A stretch of 34,063 nucleotides of DNA from an uncultured Porphyromonadaceae bacterium (GCA_947174335.1 CAMWIM010000021.1:1-34063), one strand, 5' to 3'. Shown: positions 6,303-15,424, counted from the stretch's first letter. Notes: generated by a model not told the origin, from the letters alone. Translations and numbers: made by a program.

Positions 6303-7163
6303 TTATTGACCGAGGTATGATTGGAGCAATCGGCTTTTTTGTCCTTTAAGGCGTCGAATTGCTTTTTCTTTAATCTGGCGGACACGTTCGCGTGTCAAAT
6401 CAAATTTAGCACCGATTTCTTCGAGTGTCATTTCCTGACATCCGATGCCAAAGAACATTTTGAGGATTTCACGTTCACGTTCGTGGAGCTGGCTCAGCGC
6501 GCGTTCAACCTCTTTAGAAAGCGATTCCTGAGTCAAAGTGGCGTCAGCCATTGGAGAATCGTCGTTGGTCAAGACATCGAGAAGACTGTTGTCCTCGCCC
6601 TCGACAAACGGAGCGTCAACAGAGATGTGACGGCCTGAAACCTTCAGGGTATCAGCGATTTTTTCAACCGGAACGTCAAGGGTTTCAGCGAGTTCCTCGG
6701 CTGAGGGACGACGTTCGTTTTCCTGCTCAAATTTAGAGAGAGCCTTGCTGATTTTGTTGAGAGAACCCACCTGATTGAGCGGCAGACGGACAATACGTGA
6801 TTGTTCGGCAAGGGCTTGAAGGATTGACTGGCGAATCCACCAAACGGCGTAGGAAATGAATTTGAAACCACGGGTTTCATCAAATTTCTGAGCAGCCTTG
6901 ATCAGACCGACGTTGCCTTCGTTGATAAGGTCGGGGAGTGACAAGCCCTGGTTTTGATATTGTTTGGCAACTGACACGACGAAACGGAGGTTTGCGCGGG
7001 TCAGTTTGTCGAGAGCTACCTGGTCACCTTCACGGATACGCTGGGCGAGCTCTACTTCTTCTTCAACAGAGATGAGGTCTTCACGTCCGATTTCCTGAAG
7101 ATATTTATCGAGAGATGCGCTTTCGCGGTTGGTGATTGATTTGGTAATTTTTAGTTGTCTCAT
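6303..7163 (-). CDS. rpoD: Primary sigma factor RpoD (sigma-70/SigA)
   Basis: This subunit directs RNA polymerase to housekeeping promoters. The 286-aa protein has region 1.2 ([15 protein letters not shown]), region 2 with the core-binding and -10 recognition segment ([18 protein letters not shown], then [19 protein letters not shown]), region 3, and region 4.2 with the -35 HTH ([20 protein letters not shown]). It lacks region 1.1 and the non-conserved region found in E. coli, as is normal for Bacteroidetes. These polymerases read TTTG/TAnnTTTG promoters, which are abundant in this window. A strong terminator follows. No consensus promoter was found between it and rpsO. Confidence 0.97.
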   Translation of the reverse strand: MRQLKITKSITNRESASLDKYLQEIGREDLISVEEEVELAQRIREGDQVALDKLTRANLRFVVSVAKQYQNQGLSLPDLINEGNVGLIKAAQKFDETRGFKFISYAVWWIRQSILQALAEQSRIVRLPLNQVGSLNKISKALSKFEQENERRPSAEELAETLDVPVEKIADTLKVSGRHISVDAPFVEGEDNSLLDVLTNDDSPMADATLTQESLSKEVERALSQLHEREREILKMFFGIGCQEMTLEEIGAKFDLTRERVRQIKEKAIRRLKGQKSRLLQSYLGQ

Positions 7164-7291
7164 ATCGTATTATTACTGTCTTATTTTTTTACACTATTGT
7201 TATATAAACAATGAGGAAAGGAAAAATATTGGATGACAGTGGTTAAAAAAGGTTGTTGCTGATAAAAATATTGAAAGTAGCAAATGGGAAT

Positions 7292-7323
7292 AAAGCCACA
7301 CTTCAAAAAGAAAGCGTGGCTTT
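7292..7323 (-). terminator. Terminator after rpsO, possibly bidirectional
   Basis: A 12-bp stem with one wobble joins AAAGCCACACTT (7292-7303) and AAGCGTGGCTTT (7312-7323). U-rich sequence flanks both sides. Confidence 0.75.
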
Positions 7324-7363
7324 AATTTCTTTTTCGGAATATAAGTATCTCCGTATAAGGAGT

Positions 7364-7639
7364 TTACTTACGGATTCCGAGCTCTTTCTGAGCAATGATA
7401 GCGCGGTAGCGGTTGATGTCTTTTTTGATAAGGTAATCAAGAAGACGACGACGTTTACCAACGAGTTGCTTAAGAGCGCGTGCAGTTGTATAATCTTTAT
7501 GATTTGACTTGAGGTGTTCAGTCAAATGAGCGATACGGACTGAGAATAATGCAATCTGTGCTTCAGGAGAGCCAGTGTCAGTCTTGCCCTTACCGTATTT
7601 CTCAAAGATTTCTACTTTGTCTTCAGAATTCAAGTGCAT
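7364..7639 (-). CDS. rpsO: 30S ribosomal protein S15
   Basis: S15 binds the central domain of 16S rRNA early in assembly of the small-subunit platform. The 91-aa length is normal. Signature elements are KTDTGSPEAQIALFSVRI, LTEHLKSNHKDYTTARALKQLVGKRRRLLDYL and the C-terminal RYRAIIAQKELGIRK. It has its own near-perfect promoter (7689-7720) and a terminator, so it is a single-gene unit lying between rpoD and the bamD-rpoZ operon. Confidence 0.97.
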   Translation of the reverse strand: MHLNSEDKVEIFEKYGKGKTDTGSPEAQIALFSVRIAHLTEHLKSNHKDYTTARALKQLVGKRRRLLDYLIKKDINRYRAIIAQKELGIRK

Positions 7640-7688
7640 TCTTTCGAAAATTTTAGTAGTTGTTAATAATAAATTGAAAATTTCGGTG

Positions 7689-7720
7689 CAAAGATAGTGA
7701 AAATCTTCGTACCTACCAAA
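7689..7720 (-). promoter_or_regulatory. Promoter of rpsO, TTTG-N20-TATCTTTG
   Basis: Minus-strand TTTG (7720-7717), 20-nt spacer, TATCTTTG (7696-7689). Exact consensus; start of transcription is expected about 45 nt before the ATG. Confidence 0.85.
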
Positions 7721-7743
7721 TATTTTTACTTAAATCCCTGAAA

Positions 7744-8079
7744 TCAATCGAGGTTGAGTTTTTCCTTAGAGGGATTGCGGAAGAAAATTTTGCCTTCAGA
7801 ATATTCCTGAGCGGCAATAAGAGTCGGTTTCGGGAGTTTTTCGTAATAACGAGAGATTTCGATTTGCTCGCGGTTTTCAGACACTTCTTCGAGGTTGTCA
7901 TTGAGCGAAGCAAATTCCTGAAGTTTCTTTTCGAGGTCATGCTTCATTTCGAGCGCGATCTGGTTGGCACGTTTAGCGATGATGCTTACGGTTTCGTAAA
8001 CATTACCGGTATCAGCCGAGAGTTCGATCATGTCGCGTGTTACAGTGTTGAGCGGAGCGTTTGTCTTTTTGTAGTCCAT
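7744..8079 (-). CDS. rpoZ: RNA polymerase omega subunit, Bacteroidetes Rpb6-like form
   Basis: The 111-aa protein starts MDYKKTNAPLNTVTRDM, contains the omega/Rpb6 helix YETVSIIAKRANQIALEMKHDL and ends with EQIEISRYYEKLPKPTLIAAQEYSEGKI. This is the diverged omega of Bacteroidetes, which helps fold and hold the beta-prime subunit. It follows bamD by 25 bp on the same strand, an arrangement I recall as conserved in Bacteroidales, so the two are co-transcribed. No clear terminator follows, and the rpsO promoter begins immediately downstream. Confidence 0.88.
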   Translation of the reverse strand: MDYKKTNAPLNTVTRDMIELSADTGNVYETVSIIAKRANQIALEMKHDLEKKLQEFASLNDNLEEVSENREQIEISRYYEKLPKPTLIAAQEYSEGKIFFRNPSKEKLNLD

Positions 8080-8104
8080 AAATAAATATTTATAGGAATT
8101 ATAT

Positions 8105-8914
8105 TTAATCTTTTACGTGTTTCTGAGCAATTTTGAGAATGTTGTCGGCTTCGGAGCGGTAGGGGCTTTCGGGGTAGTTGTTGACAAAAGAATAGTACTC
8201 GTCAATAACGTCACGGAAGCGGTCGGTTTTCTTTTCGGCGACACTTAATGCGGCTTCTTGGTAGCGCGATTTCAGAATGAGCATTTCGAGTTCTTCCTTA
8301 TATTTTGAATAAGGGTAATTCTTTACAGCGTTCTGGGCTGTGATGATTGCACTCTCGTAGTTGTTGCCCATGTAGGTGCCGAGGTTGTAATAGAGCTGGG
8401 CGTTCTGGAGCTCTTTGAGAGTGATTTTATCCTGAAGTTCAAAGATTGTGTTTTGAGCGATAGCAACTTTGTCGCTTTTTGGGTAGTATTCGAGGAAGTT
8501 CTGGAGTTCTTCCATCGCTTTGATTGTGTTGCTTTGGTCGAGCTGAGGGTCGGGGGAGTCGAGATAATAGGCATATCCGGCAAAATAACGGGCAAGTTCG
8601 GTGTATTTGCCTTTGGGGTAGCGGTTGTAGTAGCTTTGGAAGTAGGCTGCGGCATCTTCATATTCTTTATTCTCGTAGTGGGCGAGCGCAAGGAGGTAGA
8701 GGGATTCTTCGGCACGGTCAGAGCCTTTGAATTGAGTGACGATATCACGGAGAATTGTAGAGGTTTGGGTGTACTTCTTTTCTTCGAATGCGCGCTTGGC
8801 ATATTCAAATTTATAAGAAAGGTCGTTGCTCTTAAGCACCCGTTGATATTCGCCACAACTTGTCATTGCAAAAGAAGCAAGAAGTGTCGCTGCTATAATG
8901 AGATATTTATACAT
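8105..8914 (-). CDS. bamD: Outer-membrane protein assembly lipoprotein BamD
   Basis: BamD is the essential lipoprotein of the BAM complex that inserts beta-barrel proteins into the outer membrane. The 269-aa protein has a lipoprotein signal (LASFAMTSC, lipidated Cys20) and five tetratricopeptide-type repeats from about 35 to 265, including YKFEYAKRAFEEKKY, EESLYLLALAHYENKEYEDAAAYF and YPKGKYTELARYFAGYAYY. Length and repeat number fit the family. It is the first gene of a pair with the omega subunit. Confidence 0.94.
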   Translation of the reverse strand: MYKYLIIAATLLASFAMTSCGEYQRVLKSNDLSYKFEYAKRAFEEKKYTQTSTILRDIVTQFKGSDRAEESLYLLALAHYENKEYEDAAAYFQSYYNRYPKGKYTELARYFAGYAYYLDSPDPQLDQSNTIKAMEELQNFLEYYPKSDKVAIAQNTIFELQDKITLKELQNAQLYYNLGTYMGNNYESAIITAQNAVKNYPYSKYKEELEMLILKSRYQEAALSVAEKKTDRFRDVIDEYYSFVNNYPESPYRSEADNILKIAQKHVKD

Positions 8915-8943
8915 TTAAAATACGATGTCTATTTTTCAATTTG

Positions 8944-8951
8944 CAAAGATA
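8944..8951 (-). promoter_or_regulatory. -7 box of the bamD operon (TATCTTTG)
   Basis: TATCTTTG on the minus strand, about 30 nt before the bamD start. The -33 region lacks a clear TTTG. Confidence 0.6.
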
Positions 8952-9053
8952 GGTATTTTATTTCAATATGACCTGATAGTTGCCTTTCTTTTTTGTGAAA
9001 AATCTTTAATTATAGGTTGTTTGTCACGAATTTTAGACATAGTATGAAGTTTT

Positions 9054-9085
9054 TTTGTTTTACTCAGCGAAAAATGTTAATTTCG
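9054..9085 (+). promoter_or_regulatory. Promoter of the DUF4250-uvrD operon, TTTG-N20-TAATTTCG
   Basis: TTTG at 9054-9057, 20-nt spacer, TAATTTCG at 9078-9085 (one mismatch to TAnnTTTG). Transcription would start near 9092, about 22 nt before the ATG. Confidence 0.6.
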
Positions 9086-9113
9086 TAACCTGATTTTAAA
9101 TAAAATTTCAAGA

Positions 9114-9299
9114 ATGTTGAATACTAATTTGCCTCAAGATCCCATAATGTTATACAGCTATATCAACACGTTGTTGCGTGATAGATATGATTCGCTCGAG
9201 AAATTGTGTGACGATATGGAAATTGATAAAAAGGAGCTTGAAGAGAAGCTTCAATCGGTCGGAATGGTTTATGAACCTCTAACAAACCAGTTTCGCTGA
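9114..9299 (+). CDS. DUF4250 domain protein (61 aa)
   Basis: This small protein reads LPQDPIMLYSYINTLLRDRYDSLEKLCDDMEIDKKELEEKLQ and ends NQFR, which I recognise as DUF4250. The function is unknown. The region SLEKLCDDMEIDKKELEEKL has the spacing of a small helix-turn-helix. The ATG lies behind a good promoter, and the stop is 3 bp before the helicase start, so it is the first gene of that operon. Confidence 0.85.
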   Translation: MLNTNLPQDPIMLYSYINTLLRDRYDSLEKLCDDMEIDKKELEEKLQSVGMVYEPLTNQFR

Positions 9300-9302
9300 T
9301 CG

Positions 9303-11675
9303 ATGGAGGTGTTGAATAAGGAATATTTTGAGGGGCTGAACGAGGCTCAACGCATGGCTGTCGAATATGACGACGGTCCATCGTTGGTTATTGCCGGTGC
9401 AGGGTCAGGTAAGACCCGTGTGCTGACTTGCCGTGTCGTTCATTTGCTTGAAAACGGAGTGGAGCCTAACCGAATCGTCGCGCTTACATTTACAAATAAA
9501 GCGGCTCGCGAGATGAGGGAACGTATCGAAATGATGGTAGGAGCAAAGATGGCATCCCGTTTGTGGATGGGCACTTTTCACTCGATATTTTTGCGTATTC
9601 TCAGAATCAATGCCGACAAAATAGGTTTTAAAAATAATTTCACGATTTATGATGCCGCCGACTCCAAGTCGTTGATTAAGACCATAATAAAAGACATGGG
9701 GCTCGATGACAAGGTTTATAAGCCATCGACAATACAAAATGCCATATCAACGGCTAAAAATGCTTTGATTTCGCCTGAGGCATACGCTCTTGATAAAGAT
9801 TTGATGAGTGCTGATAAATCGGCTCGCCGACCGCGTACTCATGAAATTTACAAGGCTTATAGAACCCGATGTGTAGTTGCCGGAGTAATGGATTTTGACG
9901 ACATTTTGTATTATATGAATACATTGTTGCGTGACAATCCCGATGTATTGACTCACTGGCAGGAGTATTTCAAGTATCTGCTTGTCGATGAGTATCAAGA
10001 CACAAACTTTGCACAGCATCTGATAGTGTCACGACTGACTGAGAAGTCTCACCGTTTTTGTGTGGTGGGCGATGATGCTCAAAGTATCTATTCGTTCCGT
10101 GGTGCAAATATCCGCAACATTCTCAACCTTAAGAAAACATATCCCGATCTTAAGATATTCAAGCTTGAGCAGAATTACCGTTCGACCCAAACAATCGTAG
10201 CGGCTGCCAACTCGTTGATAAAGAAGAATAAAGGTCAGATTGATAAAACCGTATTCTCTAAAAACGAAGTTGGCGGGGGCGTAGAGGTGGTAGGATGTTA
10301 CAGCGATTTGGAAGAGGCTTCGGTAGTCGTTAACCGTCTCCGGGCCTTAAGACGTCAGACAGGCGATTCGCTTGATGATTTCGCTATTCTTTACCGTACG
10401 AATGCACAGTCGCGTGTGCTTGAAGAGCAGTTACGCAATGCCAATATAAATTATGTTATATATGGTGGACTGTCGTTTTATCAGCGTAAAGAGGTTAAGG
10501 ATGCGGTTGCTTATTTCAGACTTGCTGTAAATCCTGACGATGATGAGGCGTTGCGTCGAGTAATCAATCTTCCGGCACGAGGAATCGGAGAGACTACAAT
10601 AAATAAGATTGTCCATGCTGCCGCTGAAAATCAGTTGAGTATGTGGGGAGTCTTGAACGATCCGCTGAGATTCGGAGATTTGTTTAACAAGGGAACGTGG
10701 CGCAAGATTGACGGTTTTGTCGAGATTGTGTCAGACTTGCTTAAAGCTGTAAATGAAGAACAGGATGCGTTTGCTATCGCCAAGTTGGCAATTCAACGTT
10801 CGGGCTTGATAACAAGCCTTTTGTCAGAAAATACGCCTGAAAATATAACACGACGAGAGAATCTTGAGGAACTTTTGGGCGGTGTGGAACAGTTTGTATC
10901 GTTGTCGCGTGAAACGGAAGAAAATCCAGATGTATCAATGTCGGGTTTCCTTTCAAACATTTCTTTGGCAACCGATCAAGACAAAGACGATGAGACAAGT
11001 GAAGAAGGTCAACAAATGCCAAAAGTGACATTGATGACCGTTCATGCGGCTAAAGGTCTTGAATTTAATAATGTGTTCATTGTCGGTGTGGAGGATGACC
11101 TGTTTCCGTCGGCTATGTCAAAAAACAGCGTGATGGAGATTGAAGAGGAACGTCGATTGTTATATGTGGCATTGACGCGCGCGAAAAATTTCTGTATGAT
11201 GTCTTTTGCCAAATCGCGTTTCAGAAATGGTCAAACAGTGCCGTCGCGTCAATCACCTTTTATCGGAGATATAGACATGAGATTTTTGCGTCCGGTTTCA
11301 GGCACTGAGATTGGACGACGCTCGCCATTTGTTAATCCTGAAGCCCGTTACAGAGAATCGTTCCACTCAACTCAACAGTCTTCGAGACCAACGCAAACGA
11401 CCAAGCCATCGCTGAACGAAGCTCGACGCGCAGTGCTTGGGTCGTCACGTCCGACTCCGACCGCACCAACATTGACAGGTTCGCCTGACGAATATACAAC
11501 TCATAAGTGGAGTGAACTCACTGAAAAGATGATAATTGAACACCGCACGTTTGGTCGCGGAGTCGTTAACAGCATTGACAGTGATTCGCCCGATCCTCGA
11601 ATCAAAGTGAAATTTGAGAATTATGAGGAGAAGACATTACTATTAAAATTCGCACATTTTAAAATTATAGAATGA
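9303..11675 (+). CDS. uvrD: ATP-dependent 3'-5' DNA helicase UvrD/PcrA
   Basis: This superfamily 1 helicase acts in nucleotide-excision and mismatch repair and removes proteins from DNA. The 790-aa protein shows the Q motif (LNEAQRMAV), Walker A GAGSGKT (32-38), motif Ia ALTFTNKAA, motif II VDEYQD (about 228-233), GDDAQSIYSFRGA, LEQNYRST, VTLMTVHAAKGLEF and VALTRAK, in order. The C-terminus (about 740-790: HRTFGRGVV then FENYEEKTLLLKFAHFKII) is the Tudor-like fold by which PcrA/UvrD touches RNA polymerase. Its stop overlaps the start of the decarboxylase gene. Confidence 0.96.
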   Translation: MEVLNKEYFEGLNEAQRMAVEYDDGPSLVIAGAGSGKTRVLTCRVVHLLENGVEPNRIVALTFTNKAAREMRERIEMMVGAKMASRLWMGTFHSIFLRILRINADKIGFKNNFTIYDAADSKSLIKTIIKDMGLDDKVYKPSTIQNAISTAKNALISPEAYALDKDLMSADKSARRPRTHEIYKAYRTRCVVAGVMDFDDILYYMNTLLRDNPDVLTHWQEYFKYLLVDEYQDTNFAQHLIVSRLTEKSHRFCVVGDDAQSIYSFRGANIRNILNLKKTYPDLKIFKLEQNYRSTQTIVAAANSLIKKNKGQIDKTVFSKNEVGGGVEVVGCYSDLEEASVVVNRLRALRRQTGDSLDDFAILYRTNAQSRVLEEQLRNANINYVIYGGLSFYQRKEVKDAVAYFRLAVNPDDDEALRRVINLPARGIGETTINKIVHAAAENQLSMWGVLNDPLRFGDLFNKGTWRKIDGFVEIVSDLLKAVNEEQDAFAIAKLAIQRSGLITSLLSENTPENITRRENLEELLGGVEQFVSLSRETEENPDVSMSGFLSNISLATDQDKDDETSEEGQQMPKVTLMTVHAAKGLEFNNVFIVGVEDDLFPSAMSKNSVMEIEEERRLLYVALTRAKNFCMMSFAKSRFRNGQTVPSRQSPFIGDIDMRFLRPVSGTEIGRRSPFVNPEARYRESFHSTQQSSRPTQTTKPSLNEARRAVLGSSRPTPTAPTLTGSPDEYTTHKWSELTEKMIIEHRTFGRGVVNSIDSDSPDPRIKVKFENYEEKTLLLKFAHFKIIE

Positions 11676-12829
11676 TGGCTGAAAACAAAGAATTCCCAAC
11701 TCCGGTGTTTATGATATATGAAGACCGTCTGCGTCGCAATCTTGAGCTGATTTCGGATGTTGCACGCCGAGCCGGTGTGAATATAATAATGGCATTCAAG
11801 GCAAATGCCGTATGGAAAACATTTCCTATCATAAAAGAATATTGCAAGGGCTCGACCGCAAGTTCGATTAATGAAATGAAATTAGGTCGTGAGTTTCTCG
11901 GCGATGATGTTCACACATATTGTCCGGCATATACCGACGAGACAATCGGGGAATATCTGGATGGCAGTACGCATATCACGTTTAATTCGATTTCTCAATT
12001 TGAGCGGTTTAAAGACAGAGTGGATGAGTATAACCGTCAGCATACTGAATCACGTGTTTCGCCCGGTTTACGGGTCAACCCTCATTGCTCGGTTATAGAG
12101 ACAGATTTATATAATCCGGCTTTACCAGGGTCGAGATTTGGTGTGACAGCTGAAAAAATTGGAGACCATCTGCCAAAAGGAATTGAGGGGCTTCATTTTC
12201 ATCAGCTGTGTGAATCCAACTCTTATGATTTGGAAAAAGTTCTCAATGCGTTTATAGAGCAATTTGGTAAGTATTTACCTGATGTGAAATGGGTTAACAT
12301 GGGTGGCGGTCATCTTATGACCCGAAAAGATTATGATGTCGAGCATCTGATTTCAATTTTGAAGAAATTTAAAGAACAATTCCCGTGGCTTGACGTTATA
12401 CTTGAACCGGGAAGTGCTTTTACATGGCAAACCGGCGACCTGATTACAACAGTCGTTGATGTTGTTGATAATGATGGTATTAAAACAGCAATTATCGATG
12501 CCTCGTTTGCCTGCCACATGCCTGACACGCTCGAAATGCCCTATATGCCATCAATTAAGGAGAGTGTAGAACCGACCCCCGAATCACATATTTACCGACT
12601 TGGCGGTAATTCGTGCCTGAGTGGAGATTATAAGGGCGATTGGGCTTTTAAAGAACCGCTAAAGCCCGGTGACCGACTTACGTTGGAAGATATGAATCAC
12701 TATACAACGGTCAAAACCACAATGTTTAACGGAATTCATCACCCCGATATATCTATAACCCACTCTGACGGAACGGTAGAGTTGCTTCGTCGTTTCGATT
12801 ATGATGATTACAAGAATAGAATGTGCTGA
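11672..12829 (+). CDS. nspC: Carboxynorspermidine/carboxyspermidine decarboxylase NspC
   Basis: This PLP enzyme makes norspermidine or spermidine from the carboxylated precursor, the last step of the alternative polyamine pathway. The 385-aa protein has the alanine-racemase-fold barrel with PLP lysine in MAFKANAVWKT (near Lys43), the family motif LHFHQLCESN, the glycine loop WVNMGGGHLM, and the C-terminal IDASFACHMPD and YRLGGNSCLSGD. HFHxLCESN distinguishes it from diaminopimelate decarboxylase. The carboxyspermidine dehydrogenase partner is not in this window. Two ATGs (11672, 11675) are possible; both sit at the uvrD stop, so translation is coupled. Confidence 0.92.
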   Translation: MMAENKEFPTPVFMIYEDRLRRNLELISDVARRAGVNIIMAFKANAVWKTFPIIKEYCKGSTASSINEMKLGREFLGDDVHTYCPAYTDETIGEYLDGSTHITFNSISQFERFKDRVDEYNRQHTESRVSPGLRVNPHCSVIETDLYNPALPGSRFGVTAEKIGDHLPKGIEGLHFHQLCESNSYDLEKVLNAFIEQFGKYLPDVKWVNMGGGHLMTRKDYDVEHLISILKKFKEQFPWLDVILEPGSAFTWQTGDLITTVVDVVDNDGIKTAIIDASFACHMPDTLEMPYMPSIKESVEPTPESHIYRLGGNSCLSGDYKGDWAFKEPLKPGDRLTLEDMNHYTTVKTTMFNGIHHPDISITHSDGTVELLRRFDYDDYKNRMC

Positions 12830-12835
12830 AAAATT

Positions 12836-13840
12836 ATGCCTGCAATGAAATTCTCGATAATAGTTCCGGTATATAACCGTATAGACGAGGTTGCTGATTT
12901 GCTTGAAAGTCTGTCACGACAGACCGTAAATAATTTTGAACTCGTCTTGGTTGAAGATGGGTCAACTCAGCCGTGTAAAGATGTGGTGAAACTTTATGAA
13001 GGTAAATTCCCGATACAGTATTACTACAAAGAAAATGAAGGCCGCTCTATCGCTCGCAATTATGGAATGGAACGGGCCGAGGGTGCTTATTTCATCTTTT
13101 TTGACTCGGACTGTGTTGTTCCCGAAGATTATTTTGAAAAGTTGGAGGCGCAATATGAAGCTATGCCGGTTGATTGTTTCGGTGGCCCTGATGCGGCTCA
13201 TGATTCATTTTCAACAACCCAAAAGGCTATCAACTATTCAATGACATCATTCTTGACTACCGGAGGAATCAGGGGTGGAAAAATCAGCCTTGAAAAGTTT
13301 ACGCCGCGAACGTTTAATATGGGCTTTGCCCGCAAAGTCTATGAAAAGGTGGGCGGATTCAGAGAAATGTTTTCAGAAGATATCGACATGTCAACGCGAA
13401 TACGCAATGCCGGTTTTTCGATTTCGCTGTATCCCGATCAATATGTATATCATAAGCGTAGGGTTGATTTTAAAAAGTTTTTCAGACAGGTGTATGTCTT
13501 TGGTATGTCGCGAATTACGCTGAAGCTATTGTATCCTGGGTCGATGAAGGCGGTTCATTTTTTGCCGGCTTTGTTTGTGTTGGGATCAATCGCTCTAATC
13601 GTGCTGTCGATTTTTGTCAGTCCTTATTGGATTTTGCCGCTTGTGGCATATCTGCTTGCTATTTTTGTGGCTGCATTTTGTTCGACAAAATCATTTGTGA
13701 TTGCCTTAAAGGCGGTTCCTGCAAGCATAATTCAGCTAACCGGTTATGGGCTCGGTTTTATAAAGGCTTATATCACCAAGATAATCTTTGGACGAGGTCG
13801 CAACGTCGAGGAGGAAATTTTAATTAGAAAGGGAAAATGA
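12836..13840 (+). CDS. Family 2 glycosyltransferase with C-terminal membrane helices
   Basis: The 334-aa protein starts with the GT-A nucleotide-sugar fold: FSIIVPVYNRIDEVADLLESL, the strand LVLVEDGST, the metal-binding FFDSDCVVP (DxD) and the acceptor/catalytic segment MFSEDIDMSTRIRNAGF. After about 230 residues come hydrophobic segments (VHFLPALFVLGSIALIVLSIFV, WILPLVAYLLAIFVAAF and a third near 305) that anchor it to the inner membrane. It probably adds a sugar to a lipid-linked or surface glycan; donor and acceptor are unknown. A second ATG (12845) directly precedes KFSII. It is 6 bp after nspC and overlaps radC by 4 nt. Confidence 0.9.
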   Translation: MPAMKFSIIVPVYNRIDEVADLLESLSRQTVNNFELVLVEDGSTQPCKDVVKLYEGKFPIQYYYKENEGRSIARNYGMERAEGAYFIFFDSDCVVPEDYFEKLEAQYEAMPVDCFGGPDAAHDSFSTTQKAINYSMTSFLTTGGIRGGKISLEKFTPRTFNMGFARKVYEKVGGFREMFSEDIDMSTRIRNAGFSISLYPDQYVYHKRRVDFKKFFRQVYVFGMSRITLKLLYPGSMKAVHFLPALFVLGSIALIVLSIFVSPYWILPLVAYLLAIFVAAFCSTKSFVIALKAVPASIIQLTGYGLGFIKAYITKIIFGRGRNVEEEILIRKGK

Positions 13841-14589
13841 AGCAACCTGATTATATCGGAATCGAAGAAGATGTAGATGCTAAAAAGCGTTCGACGTGGC
13901 TTGTCAAGGATATGTCTCCTGACGATAAGCCCCGAGAAAAAGCGTTGGCTAACGGCATTGAAACCCTGTCGTCAACCGAATTGCTTGCAATAATTTTTGG
14001 TTCGGGGATGAAAGGGAAGTCGGTTGTCGACCTTTCCCGAGAGATTCTTTCAGGAGTCGAAAACCGTCTTGACAGGTTGGCTCAAATGTCAATTCAATCA
14101 TTGTCAAGCCGATATGCCGGGATCGGACCTGCAAAGGCAATCTCACTTGCGGCGGCTATAGAGCTAGGCCGACGTTGTCAGCGTGAGATAGAAACAAACC
14201 GCGATAAGGATGTTGCGATTACGGGCAGCGATTCGATCTATCGCGAGATGCGCCATAATGTTGAAAATTTGCAGCACGAAGAATTTTGGGCTGTTTATTT
14301 AAGTCGTTCAAATAAGATAATCGGTAAGGAACGAATCAGCAAAGGCGGTGTTGCAATGACTGTAGTTGATGTCAAAATAATACTGAAATCGGCACTAGAC
14401 CGACTTGCGTCAGGTGTTGTTCTGGTTCATAATCATCCATCGGGAAACAAAATGCCGAGCGTACAGGATGATAATATCACAAATCGAGTGAAGGAAGCAT
14501 CTAAACTGCTGGATATAAATATGCTTGATCATCTGATTATAACTTCATCGGGATATTTTTCATATCACGATGAAGGCAGGTTAAATTGA
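13837..14589 (+). CDS. radC: RadC-family JAB/MPN protein
   Basis: The 250-aa protein has an N-terminal helix-hairpin-helix-like part (LSSTELLAIIFGSGMKGKSVVDLSREIL and SRYAGIGPAKAISLAAAIELGRR) and a C-terminal JAB/MPN domain with the metal motif VLVHNHPSGNKMPSVQDD (H-x-H ... S-x2-D). It is named after an old DNA-repair assignment that is no longer firmly supported, and the biochemical role remains uncertain. The ATGA overlap with the glycosyltransferase gene indicates operon membership. Confidence 0.93.
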   Translation: MKQPDYIGIEEDVDAKKRSTWLVKDMSPDDKPREKALANGIETLSSTELLAIIFGSGMKGKSVVDLSREILSGVENRLDRLAQMSIQSLSSRYAGIGPAKAISLAAAIELGRRCQREIETNRDKDVAITGSDSIYREMRHNVENLQHEEFWAVYLSRSNKIIGKERISKGGVAMTVVDVKIILKSALDRLASGVVLVHNHPSGNKMPSVQDDNITNRVKEASKLLDINMLDHLIITSSGYFSYHDEGRLN

Positions 14590-14619
14590 AATTAAATCAT
14601 AACTAAAATACAAATTAAA

Positions 14620-15288
14620 ATGAAAAAAGGTCTAACATTATTAGTTGCAACTGTCGTTGCTTTTACGTTGTCAAGCGTGTCTGCCCAAAGTTTAAAGGAT
14701 ATTCTCGGGACTCTCGGTAAAGGAGAAACTGAAGAAACATCATCGTCATCGACCGGGGGTAAGCTCGGTGATATTCTCGGAACAATCGGGAAATTAACTG
14801 GTAACGACAAGATGTCGGTTTCTGATTTGGTCGGAACATGGCGTTATCAGGGAGCGGCTGTTTCGTTCAAGAGTGATAATTTACTGAAAAAAGCGGGTGG
14901 TATTGCCGGTGCATCAGCAATTGAGAAAAAGATTGAACCATATTTTGAGAAGGCAGGATTGAAAAATTTGACTATCGAATTTGGAGAAGATTCCACTTTC
15001 ACGATGAGTATAAAGGCTGTAAAGCTTTCGGGTACTGTATCGGCAAAAGAGGATGGATATAGTTTTGACTTCGCATTTAAAGCCGCCAAGAAAATTAATA
15101 TTGGCACAATGACCGGATATGTCGCGCGCGAGTCATCAAACAAGATTTCGCTCACGTTTGATGCTTCAAGATTGATTACGCTTGTTGATAAAATTGCGTC
15201 GGTGAGCAAGAACTCGTCGCTTCAGGCAGTGTCAAAAATGCTCGATGGATATGACGGTTTGACTTTAGGTTTTAAATTGCAAAAATAG
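14620..15288 (+). CDS. DUF4923 family exported protein
   Basis: The 222-aa protein has a signal peptide (MKKGLTLLVATVVAFTLSSVSA-QS), a Ser/Thr/Gly-rich stretch, then a lipocalin-like beta domain: LVGTWRYQGAAVSFKSDNLLKKAGG, IEKKIEPYFEKAGLKN, FGEDSTFTMSIKAVKLSGT, and a C-terminal strand ending GLTLGFKLQK. This matches DUF4923, a Bacteroidales periplasmic family of unknown function. It starts 30 bp after radC, so it can share that transcript, and a hairpin terminator follows. The repeated segment DILGTLGK / DILGTIGK near the N-terminus is a short internal duplication. Confidence 0.85.
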   Translation: MKKGLTLLVATVVAFTLSSVSAQSLKDILGTLGKGETEETSSSSTGGKLGDILGTIGKLTGNDKMSVSDLVGTWRYQGAAVSFKSDNLLKKAGGIAGASAIEKKIEPYFEKAGLKNLTIEFGEDSTFTMSIKAVKLSGTVSAKEDGYSFDFAFKAAKKINIGTMTGYVARESSNKISLTFDASRLITLVDKIASVSKNSSLQAVSKMLDGYDGLTLGFKLQK

Positions 15289-15313
15289 ACAAATTTCAGT
15301 GAAATTTTTACGG

Positions 15314-15345
15314 GGGAGCAGCTGATGTTGTTCCCTTGTATTTTT
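15314..15345 (+). terminator. Intrinsic terminator closing the uvrD-DUF4923 operon
   Basis: GGGAGCAGC (15314-15322) pairs with GTTGTTCCC (15327-15335) through seven Watson-Crick and two G-U pairs around UGAU, then TTGTATTTTT. Confidence 0.7.
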
Positions 15346-15393
15346 AATAAATGTTGTAAATGTTTAGTTTTGCTAAAAAATGGTAGCTTAAAG

Positions 15394-15424
15394 TTGTGTA
15401 ATAGCCGAGAATTTGGTAATTTTG
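15394..15424 (+). promoter_or_regulatory. Promoter of the polysaccharide export operon
   Basis: TTG (15394-15396, in GTTG), 20-nt spacer, TAATTTTG at 15417-15424. The start of transcription near 15431 excludes the TTG at 15413 as start codon and supports ATG 15458. Confidence 0.65.

Noticed and set aside
7196..7212. ATTGTT-ATATA-AACAAT palindrome upstream of rpoD as operator
   Set aside because: Only six A/T-rich pairs; expected often by chance in such sequence and no regulator is linked to it.
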